DNA from: Acidaminococcus hominis
Lineage (GTDB): Bacteria > Bacillota > Negativicutes > Acidaminococcales > Acidaminococcaceae
Length of the DNA: 64,000 nt
Direction: 5' to 3' (one strand)
Assembly: GCF_021044795.1 (NCBI RefSeq)
Contig: NZ_JAJNOP010000004.1
Part shown: positions 15,952-24,478 of the stretch, in pieces
How the letters are laid out: each line of letters begins with the position of its first letter
Numbering within the stretch: position 1 is the first letter of the stretch
The notes under the pieces: model-generated
The model's input: only the letters and a program-made list of their open reading frames with translations
Database searches by the model: none
Told to the model about the DNA's origin: nothing
Program-made: the position numbers and the translations under genes

Positions 15952-16779
15952 TCAAGCTTGTAACAGTTCCTGCAAAACGGGCTCCAACAGGCCGTCAAAA
16001 CCATAGGCCTGGCTGGCAATTTCCTGGGGGATGTACAGCTGACCCTTGTTGATGGTGATATACGTAATGGAGGGGTCCAAGGCCGCCAGCTGCATCAGGG
16101 GTGCCTTGATCAGCTGGTTCCGGGGTCCGATGCCCAGTTCCAAAATGACCTTCTTTTTGCCAATCCAGTTTTGGAGAAATTGCTTCAGGGCTTCTTCCCC
16201 CTGGGTGTTGGGCAGGAAACTGCTGTCCATAGCCAAGTGTACTTCCATGGGGCCGCCGCAGCGGGGACAATGGGGCACCAGTTCTGTGGGAATCCGTCCG
16301 CCTGTTTCGGCTGCAGCCATTTTTCCTGCCAGGTCTTCCCAAGGATACAGGGTATTGTGGCAGGCCCGGGCACACTGAAGGTCCAGCCAGGTTCCTTCTA
16401 CTTCAAAAATCCGTTTGGGGTCAAAGCCGCTTTTTTCAAAATGGCATTCCCCGTTGGAGGTGACAATGAAATAATCCTTCTGCCCTACCAGGGCCTGGAG
16501 GGTTTCCATCACCGGCGTTTTTTTATACTCCCGGCAATAGTGCTGGACCAGCCGGCTCCAGTAGGCCCATTTCACTTCTTCTTCCGGCCACTGGGCACCC
16601 ATGCCCTGGAGCAGGCAGCTAATGCCGTATTTGTCCTGAAAGTCCCCGCACAGGTCCCGAAAGGCCTGATTTGCTGCAAAAAGGTGCAGACCCTCGGTAA
16701 TGGAAAGGCCGTTGCTGGCGCCGATGAGAACGGCGTCCGCTTCCCGGAGTTTGCTTGCTGCTGCTTGGAATTCTGTCAT
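15952..16779 (-). CDS. Class M-like sirtuin, second of a tandem pair
   Basis: A 275-residue Sir2-fold protein. Seen in the sequence: an NAD loop GASNGLS at residues 20-26, KYGISCLLQG near 50-59, TSNGE at 108-111, and a Cys4 zinc site (Cys 136 and 140, then PHCPRCGG near 190). Classical deacetylases have HG at the position after this; here it is EVEG, with Glu 128 replacing the catalytic His. Class M sirtuins (SirTM, protein ADP-ribosyltransferases described from streptococci and staphylococci) also lack the His and keep the TxN residue. The gene starts directly after the upstream paralogue's stop, so it is translationally coupled. Activity as ADP-ribosyltransferase is inferred, and Glu instead of Gln could mean altered or lost catalysis. 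Confidence 0.82.
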   Translation of the reverse strand: MTEFQAAASKLREADAVLIGASNGLSITEGLHLFAANQAFRDLCGDFQDKYGISCLLQGMGAQWPEEEVKWAYWSRLVQHYCREYKKTPVMETLQALVGQKDYFIVTSNGECHFEKSGFDPKRIFEVEGTWLDLQCARACHNTLYPWEDLAGKMAAAETGGRIPTELVPHCPRCGGPMEVHLAMDSSFLPNTQGEEALKQFLQNWIGKKKVILELGIGPRNQLIKAPLMQLAALDPSITYITINKGQLYIPQEIASQAYGFDGLLEPVLQELLQA

Positions 16780-16780
16780 C

Positions 16781-17755
16781 TTATTTCCCTTCTTCCTGTT
16801 TGTCTTGGGCGGCCAGGGTAAGGATTTTCCCCAGGTCCCCTTGGATGACTACGCCCCGTTCTTCCAATTCCTTGGGCAGGAAGGCGTATTTGTCGTTGAT
16901 GCCTACGTACCGGGCCTGGGGCATGGACAGGGTCAGGTTCCAGAAGGGCTCCTGGATGAACATGGGGGTCATGCGGCCTACTCCCAGTTCCAAAAGCAGC
17001 ACCTTGTCGTTGTAATGGTCCTGGACGTATTGGGAAATCTTTGCGTATTCTTCCTGGTATTTTTTACCCTGGAGATAGTTGCCGTAGCCCCGGACCCAGG
17101 GGAAGGCTTCGCCGCCGCAGTGAGGACAGCGGGGAATCATTTCTTTGGGAATCTTGGTGTCGTCCCCCATGGCCTTCACCATTTCAGCCACGGGCTTTAA
17201 GGAATCCCAGGTATCGTCACAGCAGGGCTGGGCACACTGGAAGAACCGATGGTCCCCCTGGATTTCGGCTACCTTGCTTTCGGGATACAGTTTGATGAAC
17301 TGGGTATCCTGGTTGGTGGTCACTACAAAAAATTCTTTATCCCGGATCAGCACGTCCAGGTCCTTGTAGGGCTGACGCACAGGGGCGTGCTGGGTGGTGT
17401 ACAGGAAGGTGGCCAAATAGCCCCAGAATTCTTCCCGGGTGGGGTACCGAACCATCATGCCGTTAAAGGCACCGGTAAAACCGTACTTTTTGGCGAACTT
17501 GCCAAAGTGCTCCTGGAAGGACGGGGAATCGCCATAGTAGAAATCTCCGCCACCGGCAGCGGACAGGCCGGAAGCGCCGCCTACGATAACAATATCAGCC
17601 TTCTGGATTTCTTCCACCAGGCGCTGAGCCCCGGCTTCCGGAGTAAGGGGTTTATTTTCGCTCAAGGCGTAGGGGGTACCGCCGGAAGCGTATACACCAT
17701 AATACCGGTTATAATTCATCTGGGTTCTCATGACCAAATCTTCATAAAAGCTCAT
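16781..17755 (-). CDS. Class M-like sirtuin (SirTM type), first of a tandem pair
   Basis: A 324-residue Sir2-fold protein with an extended N-terminus. It shows GGASGLSAAGG at residues 59-69, KKYGFTGAFNGM near 89-100, TTNQD at 146-150, EIQGD with Gln 166 in place of the catalytic His, and zinc cysteines 174, 178 and RCPHCGG. TTN plus QGD followed by FFQCAQPC closely matches the class M sirtuins, which modify proteins with ADP-ribose rather than deacetylate them. AGAAGGAG precedes the ATG. It is transcribed from a promoter overlapping that of the divergent Rrf2 gene. No GcvH-like or lipoate ligase gene is adjacent, unlike the known SirTM operons; a macrodomain protein lies far away at 58975. 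Confidence 0.85.
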   Translation of the reverse strand: MSFYEDLVMRTQMNYNRYYGVYASGGTPYALSENKPLTPEAGAQRLVEEIQKADIVIVGGASGLSAAGGGDFYYGDSPSFQEHFGKFAKKYGFTGAFNGMMVRYPTREEFWGYLATFLYTTQHAPVRQPYKDLDVLIRDKEFFVVTTNQDTQFIKLYPESKVAEIQGDHRFFQCAQPCCDDTWDSLKPVAEMVKAMGDDTKIPKEMIPRCPHCGGEAFPWVRGYGNYLQGKKYQEEYAKISQYVQDHYNDKVLLLELGVGRMTPMFIQEPFWNLTLSMPQARYVGINDKYAFLPKELEERGVVIQGDLGKILTLAAQDKQEEGK

Positions 17756-17802
17756 TGTGTTCTCCTTCTTTTTGCTGTCTATTTATTTTTATCAGCAAAA
17801 TT

Positions 17803-17831
17803 AGTGTAACACCGACTTGAAGGAATGTCAA
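17803..17831 (-). promoter_or_regulatory. Promoter of the sirtuin pair with GTGTAACAC palindrome
   Basis: On the minus strand TTGACA (17826-17831) is followed after 17 bases by TACACT (17803-17808). The palindrome GTGTAACAC (17804-17812) covers the -10 box. A second inverted repeat, TTTTGCTG/CAGCAAAA, flanks the region between -10 and the start codon (about 17771-17800). Both are candidate operators for the divergent Rrf2 regulator. Confidence 0.55.
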
Positions 17832-17845
17832 TATGCTGTTATAAT
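17817..17845 (+). promoter_or_regulatory. Promoter of the Rrf2 gene, overlapping the sirtuin promoter
   Basis: TTGAAG (17817-17822) is followed after 17 bases by TATAAT (17840-17845). The -35 box of the sirtuin promoter lies within this spacer, so one bound protein could control both directions. Confidence 0.65.
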
Positions 17846-17871
17846 ATTTTCGTCAGCAAGGAGGAGCAAAC

Positions 17872-18336
17872 ATGAAATATTCTACCAAGGTCAGCGATGC
17901 TGTCCACATTCTTTGTTTTATATATTTGAATCCGGATATGATTCTCACCAGCGACCGGATTGCCCAAAGCGTAAAAACCAACTCCAGCTATGTGCGGCAG
18001 CTGATGTCCACCCTGCGCCAGGCGGGACTCCTGCGCAGCGTAACGGGGCATCCCCGGCCGGAACTGGCCAAGGCGCCGGAGGAGATTACCCTGCTCCACG
18101 TCTACCGGGCGGTGGAGGGCCACAAGCCCCTGCTCCACCTGGATACCCATACCAACCCGGACTGCGGCGTGGGGGTTCACGTGCAGAACGCCCTGCAGGA
18201 TTATTTTGACCGGGTCCAGGAAAAGGCGGAAGGGGAAATGGCGGCCATTACCCTCAAGGATATTCTGAACCGGTACCAGGAAAAGCTGGAGCAGGCCCAG
18301 CATCCCCTGCCCCCTGAGGAGGCCAAAGAAGTTTAA
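17872..18336 (+). CDS. Rrf2-family transcriptional regulator
   Basis: A 154-residue protein with an N-terminal winged helix-turn-helix (residues 1-60, MKYSTKVSDAVHIL, then TSDRIAQSVKTNSSYVRQLM) and the Rrf2 dimer helix. Only one cysteine is present in the C-terminal half (DCGVGVHV), so the three-Cys iron-sulfur site of IscR/NsrR is absent; it is closer to YwnA-like members. AAGGAGGAG precedes the ATG. It is transcribed away from the sirtuin pair, with overlapping promoters, so autoregulation and control of the sirtuins are likely but inferred. Confidence 0.87.
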   Translation: MKYSTKVSDAVHILCFIYLNPDMILTSDRIAQSVKTNSSYVRQLMSTLRQAGLLRSVTGHPRPELAKAPEEITLLHVYRAVEGHKPLLHLDTHTNPDCGVGVHVQNALQDYFDRVQEKAEGEMAAITLKDILNRYQEKLEQAQHPLPPEEAKEV

Positions 18337-18387
18337 TCGGCAGGCGGCCAAGGGGCCAGTGCGGGCCACTGGAGTAAGCTAAACAAC

Positions 18388-18432
18388 AAAAATGCAGTCC
18401 CTGGGGCAATTTGCCTGAGGACTGCATTTTTT
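18388..18432. terminator. Bidirectional terminator
   Basis: AAAAATGCAGTCC pairs with GGACTGCATTTTTT between the Rrf2 gene and the convergent small membrane protein gene. Confidence 0.8.
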
Positions 18433-18451
18433 GCTGTTTCCTGCTTATTTC

Positions 18452-18841
18452 TTATTTGTGTTCTTCCGTTTTGCCCCGGTGGGCAGCTTCCTGCCGCTGG
18501 GCTCTCTGCCGCCGTTTCTCTGCGGCCCGCATGGATTTCACGCTGGTCTTTCTGGGAGCCAGTTCCAGGGGTTCCGGTTCATCGCTGTTGTTCAGCTTGG
18601 AGTACACCACCAGGCAGATGACGGCAATCACCGGGAGCGCTCCCAAAATGGCCCGGGAAATATCGTTCCGGGTAATCACCAGGAAATCCCACAGCACCAC
18701 TGCTACAGGCGTAATAATAATCTGGGCCACCTTGGCTCTGGTGCCCTGGGCACCGAAAAAGCGCAGGCAGAAGCCGTAGGCCAGAAAGGCTACGGAAAAG
18801 GAAATCAGGGAAAGAATCAGGATAAAGATAAAGAATTCCAT
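18452..18841 (-). CDS. Small membrane protein of unknown function
   Basis: A 129-residue protein not recognised. It has three probable membrane helices (residues 2-30, about 37-55 and about 62-80), followed by an acidic stretch (NNSDEPEPLELA) and a strongly basic C-terminal tail rich in Arg, Lys, Gln and Ala. GAGGTG precedes the ATG, and an extended -10 (TGCTATAAT) lies upstream on the minus strand. It is a single-gene unit, or is read through from ligA. No function is proposed. Confidence 0.7.
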   Translation of the reverse strand: MEFFIFILILSLISFSVAFLAYGFCLRFFGAQGTRAKVAQIIITPVAVVLWDFLVITRNDISRAILGALPVIAVICLVVYSKLNNSDEPEPLELAPRKTSVKSMRAAEKRRQRAQRQEAAHRGKTEEHK

Positions 18842-18918
18842 TACGCACCTCGTTGTTTAGAATACAATGTCTATTATAGCATAGGTGACCGGGGCTGCCC
18901 GGTTTTTCGGCAAAAAGG

Positions 18919-18956
18919 AATGGCTTGGGAACGGAAAGGCGCTCCCAAGTCATTTT
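18919..18956. terminator. Terminator downstream of ligA
   Basis: AATGGCTTGGGA pairs with TCCCAAGTCATT. It lies between the ligA stop and the start of the small membrane protein gene, close to that gene's -10 box. Confidence 0.6.
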
Positions 18957-18982
18957 TGTTTTTCTTGGCCAGGGCGGCGCCC

Positions 18983-21007
18983 TTACTCACTGCGGAGCAG
19001 GGACAGGAACTCTGCTTCGTCCAAAATCCGTACGCCCAGGGTCTGGGCCTTGGTATATTTGCTGCCAGGGTCGGCGCCGGCTACCACAAAGTCCGTCTTT
19101 TTGCTGACGGAGCTGGTTACCTTGGCGCCTACGTCCTGGGCCATGGTCTGGGCGGTGGCCCGGTCCAGGGTGGGCAGGGTGCCGGTAAAGACCATGGTTT
19201 TCCCGTAGAAGGGATGGTTTTCGTTGGCAGCAGGGCCGGAGGTCATGGTCATATTGAGCCCCAGTTCCTTCAGCCGTTCCAACAGGTCCAAATTGGCCGG
19301 GTCCCCAAAATAGGTAACCACGCTTTCGGCAATCTTGGGGCCTACGTCGGGAATGGCGGACAGGTCTTCCTGCCGGGCTGCCTTCAGGGCGTCCAGGGTC
19401 TTATAGTGGAGGGCCAGGGTCCGAGCTACTTTGGCACCTACGTGGCGGATGCCCAGGGCAAACAGCAGCTTATCCAGGCTCTGCTCCTTGCTGGCAGCAA
19501 TGGCCTGAACCAGGTTGTCGGCGGATTTCTGCCCCATCCGGTCCAGTTCCACCAGCTGCTCTGCAGTAAGCAGGTACAGGTCACTGGGGTCCTTCACCAG
19601 ACCTGCTGCCTGGAGCTGATTCAGCACGGAGGGGCCGCAGCCGTCAATATCCATGGCATCCCTGCTGGTAAAGTGGATCAGCCCTTCCCGTCTCAGCGCC
19701 GGGCAATGGGGATTGGTGCAGCGCACGGCGGCCTCGTCGTTTTCCCGCTTGGTGGGCCAGCCGCATTCCGGGCAGGTGGCAGGCATGACAAATTCCTTTT
19801 CCTCCCCGGTGCGTTTTTCCGTTACCACTTTCAGCACTTCCGGAATAATTTCTGCGGCTTTGTTGATGATTACCCGGTCGCCGATGCGGATATCTTTTTC
19901 TTTGATGAAATCTTCGTTATGCAGGGTGGCCCGGCTGATGGTGCTGCCGGACAGCCGTACCGGGTCCAGTACCGCCGTAGGGGTCAGCACGCCGGTGCGG
20001 CCCACCTGGATGACGATATCCCGGAGGGTGGTTTCCGCCTGTTCCGGGGGAAACTTGTAGGCCATGGCCCAACGGGGGTCCTTGCCGGTGGCGCCCAGAA
20101 TATTCTGCTGCCACACGGCGTTGACCTTTACCACCACCCCGTCGGTGTCGTAGCCCAAGCTGGCCCGTCTGGCGCCGTGGGCCTTGATCAGCTCGTTGGC
20201 CTGTTGGATGGTATCCACCTTGGTGCGGCCTTCCGTGGTGGTAAAGCCGTACTGCTGGAGCATATCCATGGATTCATTGTGGGTGGGCAGGGCGCCGGTG
20301 CCTACGCCGTAGGCAAAAAAGGCCAGGGACCGTTTGGCGGTTACCTTGGGGTCCAGCTGGCGCAGGGAACCGGCGGCGGCGTTCCGGGGATTGGCAAATT
20401 CCCGCTCCCCGTTTTCCAGCCGCTCCTCGTTGAGCACCAGGAAGGCATGGCGGGGCATATACACTTCGCCCCGGACGTCCAGGAGTTCCGGAATTTCCTT
20501 GCCGGGAATGGGTTTTAGCTGTTTGGGCACGTTCTCAATGGTCCGGACGTTTTCGGTCACGTTTTCGCCGGTGACCCCATCACCCCGGGTAGCAGCCCGG
20601 ACAAACCGACCGTTTTCGTAGATGATGCTGCAGGCCAGTCCGTCAATCTTGGGCTCCACCACGTATTCCACCACTGCGTCCTTGGGCAGGCCTTCGTGGA
20701 CCCTCCGGTCAAACTCCTCCATTTCTTCCGGGGAAAAGGCGTTGGCCAGGCTCAGCAGGGGCGTAATGTGCTTTACTTCCGTAAAACCGTTTTTCACCCG
20801 TCCCCCTACCTTCTGGGTGGGAGAATCCGGGGTCACCAGTTCCGGGTACTGGGCTTCCAGTTCCCGGAGCTGGCGCATCATACCGTCGTACTCTGCGTCC
20901 GTAATGGTGGGCATGTCCTGCACATAATATAGATAAGAATTTTTCTGCAGCTCCTGCCGCAGGGCCAGCACTTTGGCTGCAGCCTGTTCTTTTGTCAACT
21001 CGCTCAT
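18983..21007 (-). CDS. ligA: NAD+-dependent DNA ligase LigA
   Basis: This essential enzyme seals nicks in replication and repair. The 674-residue length is standard. Domains in order: Ia NMN-binding (residues 1-65, with YYVQD), adenylation with the catalytic Lys 120 in EPKIDG, OB-fold, a Cys4 zinc finger near 405-430 (CPECG...CTNPHC), helix-hairpin-helix repeats, and a C-terminal BRCT domain (about 590-674, GKTMVFTGTL). AGAGGG precedes the ATG. It lies 33 bases after pcrA, the usual pcrA-ligA operon order in Firmicutes. Confidence 0.96.
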   Translation of the reverse strand: MSELTKEQAAAKVLALRQELQKNSYLYYVQDMPTITDAEYDGMMRQLRELEAQYPELVTPDSPTQKVGGRVKNGFTEVKHITPLLSLANAFSPEEMEEFDRRVHEGLPKDAVVEYVVEPKIDGLACSIIYENGRFVRAATRGDGVTGENVTENVRTIENVPKQLKPIPGKEIPELLDVRGEVYMPRHAFLVLNEERLENGEREFANPRNAAAGSLRQLDPKVTAKRSLAFFAYGVGTGALPTHNESMDMLQQYGFTTTEGRTKVDTIQQANELIKAHGARRASLGYDTDGVVVKVNAVWQQNILGATGKDPRWAMAYKFPPEQAETTLRDIVIQVGRTGVLTPTAVLDPVRLSGSTISRATLHNEDFIKEKDIRIGDRVIINKAAEIIPEVLKVVTEKRTGEEKEFVMPATCPECGWPTKRENDEAAVRCTNPHCPALRREGLIHFTSRDAMDIDGCGPSVLNQLQAAGLVKDPSDLYLLTAEQLVELDRMGQKSADNLVQAIAASKEQSLDKLLFALGIRHVGAKVARTLALHYKTLDALKAARQEDLSAIPDVGPKIAESVVTYFGDPANLDLLERLKELGLNMTMTSGPAANENHPFYGKTMVFTGTLPTLDRATAQTMAQDVGAKVTSSVSKKTDFVVAGADPGSKYTKAQTLGVRILDEAEFLSLLRSE

Positions 21008-21040
21008 GGAGTTACCCTCTTTTCTTTGGTTGTAACCAGC

Positions 21041-23296
21041 CTAGATTTTTTCCAGGATTCGATATTTGGTAGCCAGGGTCTTTACCCCAGCCCCAGGAAA
21101 CGCCACCTTGACCACCTGGCCGCCTGCATCGGGGACGGCGGAAATCACGGTGCCGGTGCCAAACTTCTTATGCCGGGCCTTGTCCCCGAGAGCAAAGGTG
21201 GGTACGGCCCCGCCTTCCGGTACAAAGCCGCCGTGACCTGCCGGAGTCTGGAGCACGCTGCCGGTCCGGTGCCGGGCAATGCCCCTGAGGCCCGAACTGG
21301 TGCCGGGGGCAGCAGGACTGCTGCTGTGGTAGGTATGGGGGAAGTAGGCCTGCGGCCGCGCCTTGACGTTCTCCATAAGGTTCCGGGGAATCTCCTGGAG
21401 GAACCGGGAGGGCGGGTACATGACAATCCGGCCGTACACCATCCGGCTCCGGCAGCTGGAAAGGAACAGCTGCTTTTTGGCCCGGGTGATGCCCACATAG
21501 CACAGCCGCCGTTCTTCTTCCAGCTTGTCCTCGTCTTCCAGGGACCGCTGGCTGGGAAACAGGCCGTCTTCCATGCCGCCAATGAACACCACGGGAAATT
21601 CCAGGCCCTTAGCCGCATGAAGGGTCATCAGGGTCACAGAATCCTGGGTCAGCTTGGCATCGTCAATATCCGACACCAGGGCCACATGGTTCAGGAAGTC
21701 TTCCAGGGTCTTATTTTCTTCTTCGTCCCCGTCCTTGGTAAATTCATCGGCAATCCGGACAAATTCGCTGAGGTTTTCCAGCCGGCTCTTGGCCTGGTCG
21801 GAATTTTCCTTCCGGAGGGCTTCCAGATAGCCGCTTTTTTCCAGCAGCTGGGTAATCAGTTCTTTCAGGGGCACCTGGTCCCGTATGGTGGCCAGGTCGT
21901 CCATCATGTCACTGAAGGCCTGGATTTTCCCGCAGGAGCGGCCCAGGGTGGTCTGGACCTCCGGAATCTTCAGCAGGTCCGGCAGGGGCATTCCAGAGGC
22001 GGTCAAAAGCCCCTGAAGCTTGGTCACGCTGGCGGCCCCAATGCCCCGTTTGGGTTCGTTGATGACCCGGGCCAGGGCCTGAAGGTCCCGACGGTTGCCC
22101 AAAAGGCGCAGGTAGGCCAGGGTATCCTTGACCTCTTTCCGGTCGTAGAACTTTAAGCTCCCTACCATCACGTAGGGAATCCCCACGTGGATCAGGTTTT
22201 CTTCGAACATCCGGGACTGTACGTTGGTCCGGTACAAAATGGCCATATTCCCCAGCTTGACCCCTTCTTTTTGGAGCCGCTGGATCTGGCCCACCACAAA
22301 CTGGGCTTCTTCCCGGTCGTCCCGGGCTTCGTAGTAGGCAATGGGGCTGCCGTTGCCGTTGGCCGTCCACAGGTTCTTGGGCCGCCGGGCGGAGTTGTTT
22401 TTGATGACCCCGTTGGCTGCGTCCAAAATCACCTGGGTGGAACGGTAGTTCTGTTCCAATTTATACACCTGGGCCTTGGGATAATCCTTTTCAAAGTCCA
22501 GGATGTTGGCGATATCCGCACCCCGCCAGCCGTAGATGCTCTGGTCAATATCCCCCACGGCGCACAAGTTGTTTTCCGGGGCGCTGAGGAGCTTGGCCAG
22601 CAGGTACTGGACATGGTTGGTGTCCTGGTATTCGTCGATCAGTACGTAATGGAATTTCTGCTGGTATTTCTGGCGAACTTCCGGGTTGTTCTGGAGCAGG
22701 TCCACGGCCAGCAGCAGCAGGTCGTCAAAGTCCACAGCGTTGCTCTGCTTCATGCGCTGCATATACAGCCGGTAGATTTCTGCCAGCTTTTTCTGGTGGT
22801 AATCCTGGGCAGTGCGTTCCACCTGGTCCGGTCCCATATGGGCGTTTTTGGCGTTGGAAATGGCCGAAAGCACCGCCGGCAGGGGGTAGAACTTTTCGTC
22901 CAGGTTCATGGCCTTCAGGACTTCCTTCAGCACGTTCTTGCAGTCCGTGGTGTCGTAGATGGAAAAGTCCGAGGTATAGCTGCCTCCGGGCAGGTGCTGG
23001 ATGTCCCGGCGCAGCAGCTGGTTGCAGAAGCCGTGGAAGGTGTACAGCCACACGTCCTTGGCGGCTGGTCCCACCAGGGCATCTACCCGCTGCCGCATTT
23101 CCTTGGCGGCCTTGTTGGTAAAGGTAATGGCCAGGATGCTGTAGGGTTTGACGCCTTTTTCCAGCAAATAGGCGATTTTCGTGGTAAGTACTTTGGTTTT
23201 GCCGCTGCCTGCACCGGCGAGTATCAAAATGGGGCCGTTGGTTTGCTCTACGGCCTTGGCTTGTTGTTCGTTAAGGGATGCTAAAAGCTCTGTCAT
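21041..23296 (-). CDS. pcrA: PcrA/UvrD-type ATP-dependent DNA helicase
   Basis: A superfamily 1A 3'-5' helicase of 751 residues for repair and plasmid or rolling-circle replication. Motifs seen are Walker A GAGSGKT at 28-34, motif Ia TFTNKAAKEM, Walker B DEYQDTN near 225, QSIYGWRGAD near 250, QNYRST near 285, and VTLMTLHAAKGLEFPVVF near 560. The C-terminal region is low in conservation and ends in a PcrA-type KVKHKKFGTG-like module (KARHKKFGTG). GAGGAAA precedes the ATG. It is cotranscribed with ligA. Confidence 0.94.
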   Translation of the reverse strand: MTELLASLNEQQAKAVEQTNGPILILAGAGSGKTKVLTTKIAYLLEKGVKPYSILAITFTNKAAKEMRQRVDALVGPAAKDVWLYTFHGFCNQLLRRDIQHLPGGSYTSDFSIYDTTDCKNVLKEVLKAMNLDEKFYPLPAVLSAISNAKNAHMGPDQVERTAQDYHQKKLAEIYRLYMQRMKQSNAVDFDDLLLLAVDLLQNNPEVRQKYQQKFHYVLIDEYQDTNHVQYLLAKLLSAPENNLCAVGDIDQSIYGWRGADIANILDFEKDYPKAQVYKLEQNYRSTQVILDAANGVIKNNSARRPKNLWTANGNGSPIAYYEARDDREEAQFVVGQIQRLQKEGVKLGNMAILYRTNVQSRMFEENLIHVGIPYVMVGSLKFYDRKEVKDTLAYLRLLGNRRDLQALARVINEPKRGIGAASVTKLQGLLTASGMPLPDLLKIPEVQTTLGRSCGKIQAFSDMMDDLATIRDQVPLKELITQLLEKSGYLEALRKENSDQAKSRLENLSEFVRIADEFTKDGDEEENKTLEDFLNHVALVSDIDDAKLTQDSVTLMTLHAAKGLEFPVVFIGGMEDGLFPSQRSLEDEDKLEEERRLCYVGITRAKKQLFLSSCRSRMVYGRIVMYPPSRFLQEIPRNLMENVKARPQAYFPHTYHSSSPAAPGTSSGLRGIARHRTGSVLQTPAGHGGFVPEGGAVPTFALGDKARHKKFGTGTVISAVPDAGGQVVKVAFPGAGVKTLATKYRILEKI

Positions 23297-23442
23297 AATT
23301 TCCTCGATTCTTCTAGATAGTCCATTTTATTCTATCAGATTTGCAGGCAATTTACCATAAAGCCGGCCCTTCCGGGGCGGCCCTGATTTTGGCCAAAAAG
23401 TGTATTTTCGTAGGTTTCTGATGCCTTTAGGCAGCTGCGGAC

Positions 23443-24288
23443 CTATTTCTCCAGCAGCTGGGGCCAGGCTTGTTCCAGTACCTTCCGGGTGCAGGCATAG
23501 GTGTACTGGGCAGCGGCAGGAACTCCTTCCTGCAAAAGGGCATCGCTGATGACCTCCACCCCCAGCACCGCAGGCTGAACGCCTTTCGCCCGGAACATTT
23601 GCACAAAGTCCGCGGTCCGGCCGCAGCCGGTGCCGGGGGCCAGCCGGTCGTGCATGGATTCGTCCCGGAGGACGCTAGAGGCATAGGGCCGGGGCAGCAC
23701 GTCGTCAATTTGCAGGGAGACAATACGGTCTGCCGGAATCTCCTCCAGCAGCCTGCCGTCCAGGGGCTGCTGGGCCCTGACCCAATGCCACAGATCCAGC
23801 AGCAGACCGGCGTTGCTGCAGCCGCTGGCCTGGACAATTTCCCAGGCAGCCGCCAGCGTGGGCACCCCGCTGTAGGGCATGGGCTCCAGGGCAATAAGGC
23901 GCTTGCCGGCCCGACGGCAGAGTTCTTTCAGTTTCTGGGCGGTATGGTCCAGGGGATAGGTCTCCAGCAGGCCGCAATTGATGTGCTGAACGCCAAACAG
24001 GTCGCACATATGGAAACATACCTGTTCCTTGTATTTCTGCTCGTAGGAGCGATTTTCATCGGCCCACTGGGTAATGTATTCCACCTCAGTGACCCGCATA
24101 TCGTATTGGTCCAGGATGGTCAGCAGGTCCTGGTCCTGGAGCCCCTCGGCCAGGGCGTCGGCGTAGGTTTCGGCCCGCAGGCCAAGCCCTTCGTAGCCAG
24201 CGGCTTTGGCGGCGCTGACCCGTTCCTGAAAGCTGCATTTGTCTCCCAGAGTCCAGGAGCTGATGGTAATCGGACAGGTTTTCGACAT
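23443..24288 (-). CDS. Sugar phosphate isomerase/epimerase (xylose isomerase-like barrel)
   Basis: A 281-residue TIM-barrel protein of the AP endonuclease 2/xylose isomerase-like family. Seen are the N-terminal SSWTLGDKCSFQERVSAAKAAGYEGLGL, a mid-region ALEPMP with the probable metal-ligand Glu near 155, LLLDLWHWVRA near 185 and SLQIDDVL near 215, which match the metal-site pattern of the fold. AAAGGAGG precedes the ATG, with a possible TATAAT at 24397-24402 (minus strand). It stands alone. Substrate is not identifiable. Confidence 0.8.
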   Translation of the reverse strand: MSKTCPITISSWTLGDKCSFQERVSAAKAAGYEGLGLRAETYADALAEGLQDQDLLTILDQYDMRVTEVEYITQWADENRSYEQKYKEQVCFHMCDLFGVQHINCGLLETYPLDHTAQKLKELCRRAGKRLIALEPMPYSGVPTLAAAWEIVQASGCSNAGLLLDLWHWVRAQQPLDGRLLEEIPADRIVSLQIDDVLPRPYASSVLRDESMHDRLAPGTGCGRTADFVQMFRAKGVQPAVLGVEVISDALLQEGVPAAAQYTYACTRKVLEQAWPQLLEK

Positions 24289-24425
24289 GGCAAATTCCTC
24301 CTTTGCACCGTGCTGCAGGCAGCAGGTTTTGCTTTCTATTTCTAACTGTAACGGTATTTACAATTTTATAGGTCTCTTTTCTTCCCTACGCCATTTATTA
24401 TACGCTGTTTTCCCGGACTGTTTGC

Positions 24426-24471
24426 AAAAAAATACTGCACGGCTTCTCCCTTGAGAAACGGTGCAGTATTT
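24426..24471 (-). terminator. Terminator of the two-binding-protein ABC operon
   Basis: AAATACTGCAC (24430-24440) pairs with GTGCAGTATTT (24461-24471), with a long T-run on the minus strand, 8 bases after the ATPase stop. Confidence 0.8.
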
Positions 24472-24478
24472 GCTTGGG

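Noticed and set aside
18431..20518. A 695-codon open frame antisense to ligA
   Set aside because: It mirrors the reading frame of ligA in GC-rich sequence, and its product is low-complexity and rich in Gly, Gln and His.
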